Origin: Mycobacteroides sp. LB1
Lineage (GTDB): Bacteria > Actinomycetota > Actinomycetes > Mycobacteriales > Mycobacteriaceae
Assembly: GCF_013449725.1 (NCBI RefSeq)
Contig: NZ_JACCFF010000004.1
Location: forward strand, 124,001-188,000
DNA: 64,000 bases
Reading direction: 5' to 3'
The position numbers were made by a program, and so were the translations under genes. Position 1 is the stretch's first letter. Each line of letters begins with the position of its first letter. The notes beneath the pieces were generated by a model that was given only the letters and a program-made list of their open reading frames with translations, was not told where the DNA came from and ran no database searches. This document shows positions 18,059 to 26,263 of the stretch, piece by piece.

Positions 18059-18190
18059 GGGGGAACCCCCTCGCGCAATAGCGGAGCGGCCCAATATTAG
18101 GGCGGCTCCGGTGGAGTGTTTTTATCGATCCTGACGATAGTTTAGCGTGCCGATCCACCGACTGCTGCACGCCCTAACTGCCCGGTTGGC

Positions 18191-19267
18191 TTATCGGTGG
18201 CGGAGCCGGTCCACCGCAGCGCGTCCGCGCTGCTCACCGCCCAGATCGGGTAGTAGATCGAGGTCAATGGCGGCGGCTGATGGGCCTGCCGTCAGGGGTG
18301 TCGGATTCCCGTTCGCGAGTGCCTCCGCGACCGAGCGTTTGACCAAAGCCAGGGCGATGGGGCCGAGATCGACATGGTCGACCACCGAGCCCACCCGGCC
18401 GACCGTCCGGCCGCCTGCGGTCACCTCGTCACCTGTGGATGGGCGGTCGGCGGAGCCGTCGAGATGTAGCAACACCAGCACCCGCGGCGGCTTGCCCAGA
18501 TTGTGTACCCGGGCTACCGTCTCCTGCCCCCGATAGCAGCCCTTTTCCAGGTGTACGGCGCGTGGATCGTCGCCGTCGGCGATCCACGCCGCCTCATGCG
18601 GGATGGTCCGCTCGTCGGTGTCCAGGGTGAGTCGTGGCCGCGCGGCTGCCACTCGGAGCGCTTCGAACGCCCACAGACCGGCAGGGCGTACGCCCAGGCG
18701 CTCGGCGACGTCCTGTCCGGAGGGGACCAGGAGATCGAACGTCGCCTCGGGAAGGGGCCACGGCATGCGCCGGATGAGGCCACCGCCGGGGAGTGCGACC
18801 GCGCGGTCCCCGGCGGGGAGTGCTGTGATCCCCAGCTTTTCGGCCAGGTCGCCGGTTTCCGGACCGACCAGGCTGAAGACCTTCAGATCGGACGCGGCGA
18901 CCTCTACCTTCGCCCAGAACACCATCTTGGAGAGGAAGTCGCGTAACGCCTGGCCACGCCACGGCTCGGTGTCCAGGTAGGTAATGCCGTCCAGATCGGT
19001 CTGCACCCAGTGGTCTTCGACGCGTCCCTGTCCGTCGAGGCTGAGGTTCTCCCGCGTTTCGCCGTCCTGCAGATCCGCGACGTGCTGGCTGGAGATGGTG
19101 TGCAACCAGCTCAGCCGTTCGGGGCCGGATAGGGCGATGACGGGGCGCGTCGACCGATCGATGAGGACTGCACCGGTCAGAGCAGCGCGCTGCTCACCCA
19201 GGGGGTCGCCGTAATGCCACACCGCGCCGGCGTCGGGGCTGCCCTCGGGCACATAAATGGCGCTCAT
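18191..19267 (-). CDS. YgfZ/GcvT-family folate-binding protein
   Basis: 358 residues; folate-dependent factor involved in iron-sulfur cluster assembly or repair. The family signature K-G-C-Y-x-G-Q-E is present as KGCYRGQETVARVHN near residue 240, with the GcvT-like N-terminal domain (LSGPERLSWLHTISSQHVADL) before it. Orthologue of Rv0811c by order and motif. Divergent from the aminotransferase gene across a 63-base intergenic space. Confidence 0.9.
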   Translation of the reverse strand: MSAIYVPEGSPDAGAVWHYGDPLGEQRAALTGAVLIDRSTRPVIALSGPERLSWLHTISSQHVADLQDGETRENLSLDGQGRVEDHWVQTDLDGITYLDTEPWRGQALRDFLSKMVFWAKVEVAASDLKVFSLVGPETGDLAEKLGITALPAGDRAVALPGGGLIRRMPWPLPEATFDLLVPSGQDVAERLGVRPAGLWAFEALRVAAARPRLTLDTDERTIPHEAAWIADGDDPRAVHLEKGCYRGQETVARVHNLGKPPRVLVLLHLDGSADRPSTGDEVTAGGRTVGRVGSVVDHVDLGPIALALVKRSVAEALANGNPTPLTAGPSAAAIDLDLLPDLGGEQRGRAAVDRLRHR

Positions 19268-19330
19268 CGGTGCCTATGTTCTTCACGTAAGCGGCTCATC
19301 ACATGTTCAACTCTACGACCGCTAATCTCA

Positions 19331-20191
19331 ATGCCCATGGCGGTAGCGGTGCTGGTCACACTCGATGGCAAACAACACGACCCATCGGTGCCGCTGTTAC
19401 ACGCCGATGAGCTCGCCGCTGTGCGCGGAGACGGTGCATTCGAGACGCTGCTGGTGCGTGGTGGCACCGTCTGCAAGCTGGAAGCTCACTTAGACCGGAT
19501 GGCTGTATCGGCCGAGGCGATGGATCTGTCCGAGCCTGACCGTGCTGCGTGGCGCGCGGCCGTCGAGGTCGGTGTGGAGCAATGGAACTCGATATCGTGT
19601 GAAGACGCGATGCTACGCCTGGTGTACACACGGGGGCGCGAAAGCGGTGGGGACGCAACGGCATACCTGACCATCGCGCCGGTTCCGGAGCGATCACTGC
19701 TGGCGCGGAGTGACGGCATCTCGGTGATCATGTTGGACCGCGGGCTGCCCGCGAGACCCGCCGAACCGTTGCCGTGGTTGCTGTCTGGGGCCAAGACGCT
19801 GTCCTACGCGATCAACATGTCCGCCCTGCGGTATGCCGAACATCAAGGGGTCCAAGACGTCATCTTCGTCAGCTCGGACGGATTCGTGCTCGAGGGGCCG
19901 CGCTCGACGGTCATCGTCGACACCGGCGATGCCTTGATCACGCCGTTCCCGGAACACGGAATTCTGCACGGAACCACTCAGCGGGCGCTCTTCGAGGTCG
20001 CAGGCTCCGCCGGGATTGAATGCCGGTACGCGGCCGTGACGCCTGCTGATTTAGTTGCCGCCCAAGATATTTGGATGTTGGCCAGTATTACTCTCGCGGC
20101 TCGGATACATACGCTCGACGGCGTCGCGCGTCCCGCGGGGCCGTTGGCGGCGCGGTTGCCCGAGCTGGTCGACAACGCCATCGCGCTCTAG
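19331..20191 (+). CDS. pabC: Class IV aminotransferase, probable aminodeoxychorismate lyase
   Basis: 286 residues from ATG 19331 (a second ATG two codons later is equally possible). PLP fold-type IV: HADELAAVRGDGAFETLLV opening, SGAKTLSYAINMSALRYA containing the PLP lysine, then DVIFVSSDGFVLEGPRSTV and the GILHGTTQRALFE motif. Orthologue of Rv0812, which is regarded as 4-amino-4-deoxychorismate lyase making p-aminobenzoate for folate; branched-chain or D-amino acid transaminases share the fold. Next to the folate-binding YgfZ-like gene, which supports a folate connection. Confidence 0.85.
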   Translation: MPMAVAVLVTLDGKQHDPSVPLLHADELAAVRGDGAFETLLVRGGTVCKLEAHLDRMAVSAEAMDLSEPDRAAWRAAVEVGVEQWNSISCEDAMLRLVYTRGRESGGDATAYLTIAPVPERSLLARSDGISVIMLDRGLPARPAEPLPWLLSGAKTLSYAINMSALRYAEHQGVQDVIFVSSDGFVLEGPRSTVIVDTGDALITPFPEHGILHGTTQRALFEVAGSAGIECRYAAVTPADLVAAQDIWMLASITLAARIHTLDGVARPAGPLAARLPELVDNAIAL

Positions 20192-20216
20192 TTCTGTTCG
20201 CGCTCGAATAAATAGG

Positions 20217-20254
20217 TTGTCGCGCACCTGCTTGCGTCGTACCGTCGTCGGTAC
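20217..20254 (+). promoter_or_regulatory. Candidate promoter and palindrome upstream of structured RNA
   Basis: TTGTCG at 20217 and TACCGT at 20240 are 17 bases apart, an acceptable sigma-A spacing. GTACCG-tcgt-CGGTAC (20239-20254) is a perfect 6-bp inverted repeat overlapping the putative -10, a possible operator. Confidence 0.4.
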
Positions 20255-20278
20255 ACAAGGAAGGAGGTGGTCCGAATA

Positions 20279-20317
20279 GTGATTTCATATTGGACATGTG
20301 AGGTGGCTGCCCGCTAG
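20279..20317 (+). CDS. 12-residue ORF with very strong ribosome site (possible leader peptide)
   Basis: GTG start preceded by AAGGAGGTGGT, nearly the full anti-16S complement, at 8-base spacing. Encodes MISYWTCEVAAR then TAG. The last codons are inside the left arm of a 9-bp stem, so translation would change the folding of the RNA downstream. The Trp and Cys codons in the middle suggest a sensing peptide, but no same-strand gene follows until 21301. Family not recognised with certainty; the ORF is supported only by its Shine-Dalgarno and position. Confidence 0.55.
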   Translation: MISYWTCEVAAR

Positions 20318-20403
20318 CAGCCATGTGCTGTTGGCGAATCTCCAGCAGCCACCCGGCCCCCGAATCCTCGATTAGTCCGATCGAGCCGAACGGTTCGGGG
20401 GCC
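20279..20403 (+). ncRNA. Structured RNA with three stems downstream of pabC-like gene
   Basis: Stem 1: GGTGGCTGC (20302-20310) pairs perfectly with GCAGCCACC (20345-20353), enclosing CAGC/GCTG. Stem 2: GGCCCCCGAA (20355-20364) pairs perfectly with TTCGGGGGCC (20394-20403). Stem 3, inside stem 2: CTCGAT (20367-20372) with ATCGAG (20380-20385). A further CCCC-tttct-GGGG hairpin follows at once. The whole fills the 312-base gap between convergent genes. It may be a small RNA, an attenuator, or an elaborate terminator of the pabC-like gene. Confidence 0.5.
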
Positions 20404-20503
20404 GCCCCCTTTCTGGGGACAGCGGTAAGTGCCCGGCTATGAGCGACAACACCTGGGCGCCCGCGGATTGTCGCTCCGAGGCGGGCAGTAACGGTGTCTT
20501 TGG

Positions 20504-21124
20504 TTAGCCCGCGAAACGCGACAGGCGTGCCGAGAGGTGCGGTTCCAGGCCGCCGCCGTCGGCGCCCACCCGCTCTTCGACGTAGGCCAGGTCACCGCCG
20601 TCGACAATGCCGTAGAGGCGCTTGGCCCCGCCGATCAGCACACCGGACTTACTACGGGCCAGTGCATCGGTGACCAGCTCCCAGGACGAGGCATTGCGCG
20701 GCTGACCGTAGAACAGCTCGACAAAACCCGCGGCATGCGCCAGTACCAGCTCGATGGCCTGCTTCTCGTCAGGATCATCGGGGTCGGGCGCGAAGCGCCA
20801 GAACCCGCTTTCGCGCAATGTCAGTCGGTCGAACTGCCGGTCAGCATCCAGCCGCCACGACTGAGAATCCCACGTGAGATAGTCGCTGCCGTCGTGCGCG
20901 ACGATGATCTGCTGACCGAAGCTGTAGTCGCCGTCGGCATCCCGGCCCTCGCCCTCGCCACGCCAGACCCCAACCAGGGGCAGTAGTGCGAGCAATGCGG
21001 CATTGAGATCCGGGCCCTCGCGCAGATTCGCGGTATCGGCAGGGATCGGGAGGTCTTGGAAGGTGGGTAGATTCCGGCCCACCGATGGCCGCGCTTCGGC
21101 AGCGGCCGGATCGGGTTCCGTCAC
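20504..21124 (-). CDS. Nitrobindin/FABP-like heme-binding beta-barrel protein
   Basis: 206 residues from the GTG at 21124. Ten-stranded barrel of the nitrobindin (DUF1794/THAP4-like) family, the Rv0813c orthologue by order. The family motif G-x-W-x-G-x-G-x-G is visible as [10 protein letters not shown] near residue 47, and the C-terminal part ends in a predicted strand with histidine ([11 protein letters not shown]) where the haem-ligand His is expected. Mycobacterial nitrobindins bind haem and react with NO or peroxynitrite. The start overlaps the stop of a small membrane ORF by 4 bases (GTGA), so the two are translationally coupled. Confidence 0.87.
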   Translation of the reverse strand: MTEPDPAAAEARPSVGRNLPTFQDLPIPADTANLREGPDLNAALLALLPLVGVWRGEGEGRDADGDYSFGQQIIVAHDGSDYLTWDSQSWRLDADRQFDRLTLRESGFWRFAPDPDDPDEKQAIELVLAHAAGFVELFYGQPRNASSWELVTDALARSKSGVLIGGAKRLYGIVDGGDLAYVEERVGADGGGLEPHLSARLSRFAG

Positions 21125-21219
21125 GACTCGTCGGTGATCAACCGGTACAGCGCGTAGAGCGCAAACCAGGTGATGACGAGCACCGCGGCTACCAACATGA
21201 TCTCGAAGAAGAGCACCAC
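21121..21219 (-). CDS. Small single-pass membrane protein, 32 residues
   Basis: GTG start at 21219 with AGGTAGG about 11 bases upstream; a second GTG follows directly. Translates as [19 protein letters not shown] then [13 protein letters not shown]: one hydrophobic helix of about 20 residues and a short charged C-terminus. The TGA stop overlaps the GTG start of the nitrobindin-like gene, a typical translational coupling that strongly supports expression. Too short for usual ORF listings. It may anchor or regulate the haem protein; function unknown. Confidence 0.65.
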   Translation of the reverse strand: MVLFFEIMLVAAVLVITWFALYALYRLITDES

Positions 21220-21303
21220 GGATAGAGAGCCTACCTGGGATAACGGTGTGACCCACACCTCGCCGGGTAACGCCGCCTCCAGCTACCACGATGGAACGTT
21301 GTG

Positions 21304-21846
21304 ATGATCTTTCCGGGACGATTGTTATCAGCGTTTTTCGCTTCCGCCGTGGTGCCTTTCGGGCTTATCGCCGCTCCCGCAGCGAATGCGCAACCGCCTA
21401 GGTTCCCCGATGTCGACTCCTATCCGGCCGTCGACCTCGGCGAGTACCGGGTGATCGGCGCGCACCCGAGCATGTCGGGTTGGGTGTTCAGCACCCCCGG
21501 CGGACTCACGTGCTGGGACAGCATGATCGCCGAAATCGGAGTGTCGTGCAGCGGCTCGATCCCCGGTGCGCAGCCGGATATGAACACCGTGTCGGTGTCG
21601 CTGACCGGGAGGGGGCAGATCCGTCGCGATGACACCCCCAGCGAGGTCAACGAGCATCCGCTGCTGCCCGCCGGGTCGAAGATCGCCCCGGACAACGGCG
21701 TCGTCTGTGCCGTACTTGCCGATGACGCACTGGTCTGCCGTGCCAAGAAACCCGATTCCTGGTCCAAAGAAACTCCGGATCCGCCGGACAGGCATTACGG
21801 CGAGCACGGATTCGTCGTACAACCCTCCGGCAGCTGGACGTACTGA
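21304..21846 (+). CDS. Secreted hypothetical protein with two Cys pairs
   Basis: 180 residues from ATG 21304 (GTG 21301 also in frame). Sec signal peptide about residues 1-29 ending APAANA-Q. The mature part has four cysteines in two pairs (LTCWDS...VSCSG and GVVCAV...LVCRA), which suggests two disulfides. This arrangement recurs in small secreted mycobacterial proteins of unknown function. First gene of the inserted block between the Rv0813c and Rv0814c orthologues. No enzymatic motif seen. Confidence 0.72.
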   Translation: MIFPGRLLSAFFASAVVPFGLIAAPAANAQPPRFPDVDSYPAVDLGEYRVIGAHPSMSGWVFSTPGGLTCWDSMIAEIGVSCSGSIPGAQPDMNTVSVSLTGRGQIRRDDTPSEVNEHPLLPAGSKIAPDNGVVCAVLADDALVCRAKKPDSWSKETPDPPDRHYGEHGFVVQPSGSWTY

Positions 21847-21966
21847 ACATCGCGCTCCCCAATTGTGGGGGTAGGCACCCATGAACTTTGGGTGTCTATC
21901 TGGATGCCGACAGGTAGTGCACGCAGGACGATTGCCAGCAGGAGCATTACGGAGAGGGAATCAGCT

Positions 21967-22350
21967 GTGTGGCAATCAAAGTCAGTCCTGCGGGGAATCG
22001 GTACCGGTCTTGTCGCTCTCGCGCTTGTGGTGACGACACCGGGTGTCGCGCTTGCGGCACCCGACAAGCCGACTCCAGTACCGTCGCCGGACCACGACGG
22101 TGAGTGGCTCGAAGGCGGTATGGCGCCCACTGAAGCACAGCAGCCGCGCGACAGTGCGGGTGGCTGGGTCGATCACCCGGGAGGCACCGGACCGCAGTGC
22201 ATGGACAGGGGCGTCGTCTGTCGCACGGGAATCTGGTACCCCGACCAGATCCAAAGCCAACGCGGTCAATCCGAGTGGGTGCAGTTGCCCGACACCACCG
22301 GTGCCGAATGTGAGAATCCTGGCGTTATATGCGGGAACACGGCGTCGTAG
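21967..22350 (+). CDS. Small secreted protein with repeated Cys motif
   Basis: 127 residues from the GTG at 21967, chosen because GGAGAGGGAA stands just upstream and a signal peptide follows at once (VLRGIGTGLVALALVVTTPGVALAA); the frame remains open to 21865 but that part is not signal-like. Mature part contains two copies of a short motif, GPQCMDRGVVCRTG and GAECENPGVICGNT, each with two cysteines five residues apart. Convergent with the response regulator gene. Family not recognised. Confidence 0.68.
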   Translation: MWQSKSVLRGIGTGLVALALVVTTPGVALAAPDKPTPVPSPDHDGEWLEGGMAPTEAQQPRDSAGGWVDHPGGTGPQCMDRGVVCRTGIWYPDQIQSQRGQSEWVQLPDTTGAECENPGVICGNTAS

Positions 22351-22365
22351 CCGCCGATACGGCGG
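22351..22365. terminator. Small hairpin between convergent genes
   Basis: CCGCC-gatac-GGCGG lies between the stop of the secreted protein gene and the stop of the response regulator gene, the right place for a bidirectional terminator. Short stem, no T tract. Confidence 0.4.
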
Positions 22366-22375
22366 TGATCCAGGG

Positions 22376-23029
22376 TCAGTTGCCCGCCAGGAAGGTGATC
22401 ACTGCGAGCACCCTGCGGTGATATTCGTCGGTTTCGGCGAGGTTCAATTTCGTCATCACGTTGTGAACATGCTTTTCGACTGTGCTTTCGGTGATCCACA
22501 GTCGGCGGGCGATGCCGGCGTTCGATAATCCCTCGGCCATCACGCCCAGTACCTCCCGCTCCCGTTGGCTCAATGCGTCAATCGGGTGGTCGCGGCGGCG
22601 TGCCACAACAAGCTCTCTGACCAGTGCCGGGTCCAGTACCGCGGCGCCTCCGGCAATCCGGTTCAATGCATCGACGAACTCCGCGATATCTCCGACACGG
22701 CTTTTGAGGAGGTATCCCCGCCCGCCGCCGGTGGCCACGAGCTCGATTGCATATTCCGCCTCGATGTGTGCGGAAAGGACCAGCACGCCGGTACCCGGGA
22801 ACTCCCTGTGAATTGCGCGGGCCGCGTCGAGTCCCTCTGCCGTGTGCGTCGGAGGCATCCGGATATCCGTGACGACGAGGTCGGGCTTCTGCGCCCCGAC
22901 CAATGCCATCAGGTCGATGGCATCACGTGCCTGGCCAACAACCTCGAAATTCGAATGTTCGAGAAGGCTGGCAATCCCTTCACGAAGCAGTACGTCGTCG
23001 TCAGCGATTACCACGCGCAAGGCCGCCAC
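22376..23029 (-). CDS. NarL/LuxR-type response regulator
   Basis: 217 residues, GTG start. Receiver domain residues 1-120: acidic pocket IADDD, phosphorylation Asp in DLVVTDIRMPP, and the Lys of LLKSRVGD. LuxR-type helix-turn-helix at residues 150-210 (LSQREREVLGVMAEGLSNAGIARRL, STVEKHVHNVMTKL). Divergent from the histidine kinase at 23160 with 130 bases between starts; the pair forms a two-component system. Genes on both sides (secreted proteins, porin) are plausible targets. Confidence 0.93.
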   Translation of the reverse strand: MAALRVVIADDDVLLREGIASLLEHSNFEVVGQARDAIDLMALVGAQKPDLVVTDIRMPPTHTAEGLDAARAIHREFPGTGVLVLSAHIEAEYAIELVATGGGRGYLLKSRVGDIAEFVDALNRIAGGAAVLDPALVRELVVARRRDHPIDALSQREREVLGVMAEGLSNAGIARRLWITESTVEKHVHNVMTKLNLAETDEYHRRVLAVITFLAGN

Positions 23030-23159
23030 AGCGCCAGAGTAGCTGCGCCGTCTGTATAGCTATATTCGAAGTGGCAGGACGTATCTAGGGCCCCAGAGGT
23101 AAGGAAGTTCGAGACTTGACGCCCACTATCTCAACGCTGCCGCTTGGGGTCGCCCCACG

Positions 23160-24623
23160 ATGGCCAGTGAGTTGGTAATAGGAGATAACGGCCGGGCGTT
23201 ACGACCCAGATTGTGGGGATGGCTGACGCTTCCCTTCCGTCCGGGCGCACCGCCTTCTGCAACCCTCGGAATCCTGGTGGCGGCGGGCTTTCTGGTTTCT
23301 GAAACCGTCGCGGCGCTCCTCCTGCGGCAGATCGCGCCGACCGAGCGCATGGGCACGATCTATCTTCTCGGCATCCTGGTCGTATCGGCGATCTGGGGTC
23401 TGCGGCTCGCGGTTCTCACCTCGATCGCCAGCGCGGTCACCTTCGATTACGTACGCGATTGGCCGGACGGTCATGTGCTGTCGGTGGAGCTGCAGAACGG
23501 TGTAGTCCACGTGATTTTCCTCGTTGTCGCGCTGGTCGCCAACGGGCTGGCAAGCCTGGCCCGTGCCCGCACCAACGAGGTGGAGGCGCGCCGCCAGGCG
23601 GCGGCGGCCATCGCTGAACAACAAGCCGGATTGCGCCGGATCGCGACTCTTGTCGCGCGGGGGGTGCCGCCGGCCGAGGTGTTCGCGGCGCTGGTCCACG
23701 AGATGGTCGATTGTCTGCATGCCGACGCCGCGGTTCTCCTGCGGTATGAGTCCGGCAGCTACGTCACCATCATTGCGGTGTCCGGTGACGTAGGAATCGG
23801 CCACATGCCGGGAGCCCATCTAGCGCTGAACGATGGTGTATCACCCGGGGAGGCCCTGGGATTCCGCGCTAGCGTCTCCGCCCCCATTCGCGTTGGCGGA
23901 AGCACGTGGGGAGCGGCAGTTCTGAGGGTAGAAGACGTTGATGCTGCGCCCATCGACGATTTCGCCGACCTCGTCGCCACCGCGATCGCGAACGCCCACA
24001 CGCGCGAAGAACTCACGGCCTCCCGCGCGCGGATCGTGACAGCGGCCGACGAGGCACGTCGCCGTTTGGAGCGCGATCTGCATGACGGTGTACAGCAGCG
24101 TCTCGCCTCGCTGCGCCTGCGACTTGGCATGGCTACCGCAGCAGTACCGGCCGATCTCCAGGATCTCGCCGACCAACTCGCCGAGCTGAATGCCGGTTTG
24201 ATCGGTGTCGCCGAAGACCTCCAGGAGTTCTCACGAGGTGTGCACCCGGCGATCCTGGCCAGCGGCTTGCGGCCCGCGTTGTGCACCCTGGCACGGCGTT
24301 CAGCCGTTCCCGTCACCATCGAGGTAAACATTGACGGCCCGGTGGCCGAGTCGGTCGAAATGGCCGCCTATTACGTGCTGGCTGAGGCACTTGCCAATGC
24401 CGCCAAGCACTCCGATGCGTCCAGGGTGCAGGTATCGGTGCGGTGCAGCGGGCCGGATCTCCGTATGGCAATCCGGGATGACGGGATGGGTGGGGCCAAT
24501 CCCCGTAAGGGTTCGGGACTCATCGGGCTGACAGACAGAGTCGAGGCACTCGGCGGGCGTCTGAGTGTGACCAGCCCCATCGGTCGCGGCACGTCTCTGG
24601 ATGTTTCGATTCCGATCACCTGA
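23160..24623 (+). CDS. Sensor histidine kinase, NarX/DesK type with DUF4118 and GAF
   Basis: 487 residues. N-terminal membrane region of several helices matching the KdpD-like DUF4118 domain (RMGTIYLLGILVVSAIWGLR...TFDYV), residues about 35-135. GAF domain follows at about 160-285. HisKA_3 dimerisation domain with phosphoacceptor His in RRLERDLHDGVQQRL near residue 312, and an HATPase_c domain (AEALANAAKHSD, DDGMGG, GSGLIGL) to the end. Partner of the divergent response regulator. The GAF domain suggests a small-molecule or redox signal. Confidence 0.92.
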   Translation: MASELVIGDNGRALRPRLWGWLTLPFRPGAPPSATLGILVAAGFLVSETVAALLLRQIAPTERMGTIYLLGILVVSAIWGLRLAVLTSIASAVTFDYVRDWPDGHVLSVELQNGVVHVIFLVVALVANGLASLARARTNEVEARRQAAAAIAEQQAGLRRIATLVARGVPPAEVFAALVHEMVDCLHADAAVLLRYESGSYVTIIAVSGDVGIGHMPGAHLALNDGVSPGEALGFRASVSAPIRVGGSTWGAAVLRVEDVDAAPIDDFADLVATAIANAHTREELTASRARIVTAADEARRRLERDLHDGVQQRLASLRLRLGMATAAVPADLQDLADQLAELNAGLIGVAEDLQEFSRGVHPAILASGLRPALCTLARRSAVPVTIEVNIDGPVAESVEMAAYYVLAEALANAAKHSDASRVQVSVRCSGPDLRMAIRDDGMGGANPRKGSGLIGLTDRVEALGGRLSVTSPIGRGTSLDVSIPIT

Positions 24624-25007
24624 CTGGGGCGACCGCTTTGTGGCTGCCTATTTCTTACAGGTAATTCTCGGGTACGGCGACTAGTGGTTCCGTCCTTATG
24701 GGGGGAAACCACACCTGCCTAATAGTGGGAGACCATACCAAATTCCGCGTTTAGCCCCTGTTAACCAAGATTCGAGGCGGCGTTAACTGCTCTCTAGCTA
24801 GATGATGTCCGTTCAGTTGTGGAGAGTCTTATCGGGCAGAGGTCACGACTAGAGGAATTGTCATGATGCCGCATAACTCGCCGAATTTTTTAGGTCATTG
24901 CCCGTTCAGGGCGATGTAGTCGATATCAGTCGATAAATGACCATGGGCGGACGGCACTTTTCCGTAAGACAGAACGGCGATATTCAGGAATCCTTCGAAA
25001 GGCTCAC
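24624..25007. other. 384-base intergenic region upstream of porin gene
   Basis: More A/T-rich than neighbouring genes. It contains GTTAAC twice (24757 and 24784 area) and one short ORF (24863-24919) with an AGAGGA site; otherwise no coding signal. It presumably holds the porin promoter and a long 5' untranslated region. Confidence 0.5.
24863..24919 (+). CDS. Possible 18-residue upstream ORF before the porin gene
   Basis: ATG preceded by AGAGGA at 8-base spacing; encodes MMPHNSPNFLGHCPFRAM then TAG. Supported only by its ribosome site and position 88 bases upstream of the porin start; could be chance. Confidence 0.25.
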   Translation: MMPHNSPNFLGHCPFRAM

Positions 25008-25664
25008 ATGGCAGGAATTCTCGATCGACTTATCCGCACTGTGTATATCGCGGCAGTGCTTGGCTGTGTAGCTGTGACAGCAGCGCCCGCGGCTCTCGCG
25101 GATGCTGTGAACATGGCACCCGAGGACCTCGACCAGGTAACCCCAGACGGGTGGAATATCCACCTGTCCAGCTATAACGAGGTCGTCAACGCGATTCCGA
25201 ACCTCGCCAATGCGTCGAATTCCAGGGAGGCCTTTGTCACCCTGTATTCCTCGGCAAGAGCCGAGGGCGGGCAAGGAGCAATCCTGGACAGTCTGTTCAT
25301 CATGGGGTACCAGCTCGGCTGCCAATCTGACGTGTCTAGCGGCCTCCAATTCGGTGGCGCCGCCTCCGGCGGCGTGAGCGGCACCGGGACTCTTGGGTCG
25401 AGCAACTCGGTGGGCGGGTCCATTGGTGGCGGCGCGACCGGCTACGCGCAGACGGTCCTGGAACCCGGTGTCATTGTCGACCTGCCGATGTCGAACATGG
25501 GCCTAGACAAGTCGGGGCGGGCAACGCTCGATGTCACGAATCTGCACGTCAAGGCCGACGCCTGCGGCGGCGATGTCACCATCCGGTCATACGCATACCT
25601 GCGGATCTCGACTTCCGGGGCGCATTCGTCCTACGCCATCTACGGCGAACCCGTCAAAATCTGA
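25008..25664 (+). CDS. MspA-family outer-membrane porin
   Basis: 218 residues with a Sec signal peptide ending PAALA-DAV near residue 31. The opening of the mature protein (DAVNMAPEDLDQVTPDGWNIHL) and the end (IRSYAYLRISTSGAHSSYAIYGEP) match the MspA family, octameric channels for hydrophilic solutes in the mycobacterial outer membrane. The central region is Gly/Ser-rich (GGAASGGVSGTGTLGSSNS) where MspA has its constriction loop with two aspartates; no Asp pair is evident here, so conductance may differ. Two paralogous secreted proteins follow with short gaps, probably in the same operon. Confidence 0.88.
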   Translation: MAGILDRLIRTVYIAAVLGCVAVTAAPAALADAVNMAPEDLDQVTPDGWNIHLSSYNEVVNAIPNLANASNSREAFVTLYSSARAEGGQGAILDSLFIMGYQLGCQSDVSSGLQFGGAASGGVSGTGTLGSSNSVGGSIGGGATGYAQTVLEPGVIVDLPMSNMGLDKSGRATLDVTNLHVKADACGGDVTIRSYAYLRISTSGAHSSYAIYGEPVKI

Positions 25665-25679
25665 GCTGGGAGACACGCC

Positions 25680-26246
25680 ATGACATCACCCCTCGGCATC
25701 GGGGGATTACTCGCGATTGTCATCGGCGCGAGCCTCGTCCTCGCGCCGAACGCATCCGCCGACCCGGTACCCCCGGGTCCACCGCCCGGCTACGACGGAC
25801 TCCCGTACCACAACATGCCGGGCAGGATTGGCCATCAACCTGGTGCATACACCTGGGTCCTCGGCTTCTACATGCGACCGCGCCGGGTGCTTGACACTGC
25901 TGGCGTCGCCGCCATGACCAACACCGACTCGCAATCGGCCGAATTCGGGCTCCCCGGTTCACAACTCGGTGTCGAACCGCAGCGGCGCTCGATGGTAGGG
26001 AATGCCTACGGTGTGCGCCCCGAGACGCCGATGGACTCGACAGGTGCACCCGATCCTGCCGGTGGTGTAGTGCCCGGGTACACGATGCCGGCAGGGACTC
26101 CGGGCGGCGGTCTGGAAGATCCGTACGCCGGGACTGCGAGACAGCTCCCGCTCGGGGGCGAGTCCCAGCAGCCGACCGCCAACGGAACTGTAGGGCCGAA
26201 CTCCGTCAATAGTGGGCCAGATCTCGGCCCGACGGCGTCTAAGTGA
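25680..26246 (+). CDS. Secreted Pro/Gly-rich protein, paralogue of next gene
   Basis: 188 residues, ATG with GGGAG upstream, 15 bases after the porin stop. Signal peptide residues 1-28 ending ASADPVP. A short conserved core follows (PPGYDGLPYHNMPGRIGHQPGAYTWVLGFYMRPRRVLDTAGVAAMTN) and then a Gly/Pro-rich tail. It shares with the next gene the elements P-P-G-Y, P-G-A-Y, P-R-V-L-D, G-V-x-A-M-T-N, GVRP and APDxAGG. Family not recognised; the location suggests a role linked to the porin or the outer membrane. Confidence 0.75.
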   Translation: MTSPLGIGGLLAIVIGASLVLAPNASADPVPPGPPPGYDGLPYHNMPGRIGHQPGAYTWVLGFYMRPRRVLDTAGVAAMTNTDSQSAEFGLPGSQLGVEPQRRSMVGNAYGVRPETPMDSTGAPDPAGGVVPGYTMPAGTPGGGLEDPYAGTARQLPLGGESQQPTANGTVGPNSVNSGPDLGPTASK

Positions 26247-26263
26247 AGGAAGGGACCCACCGC

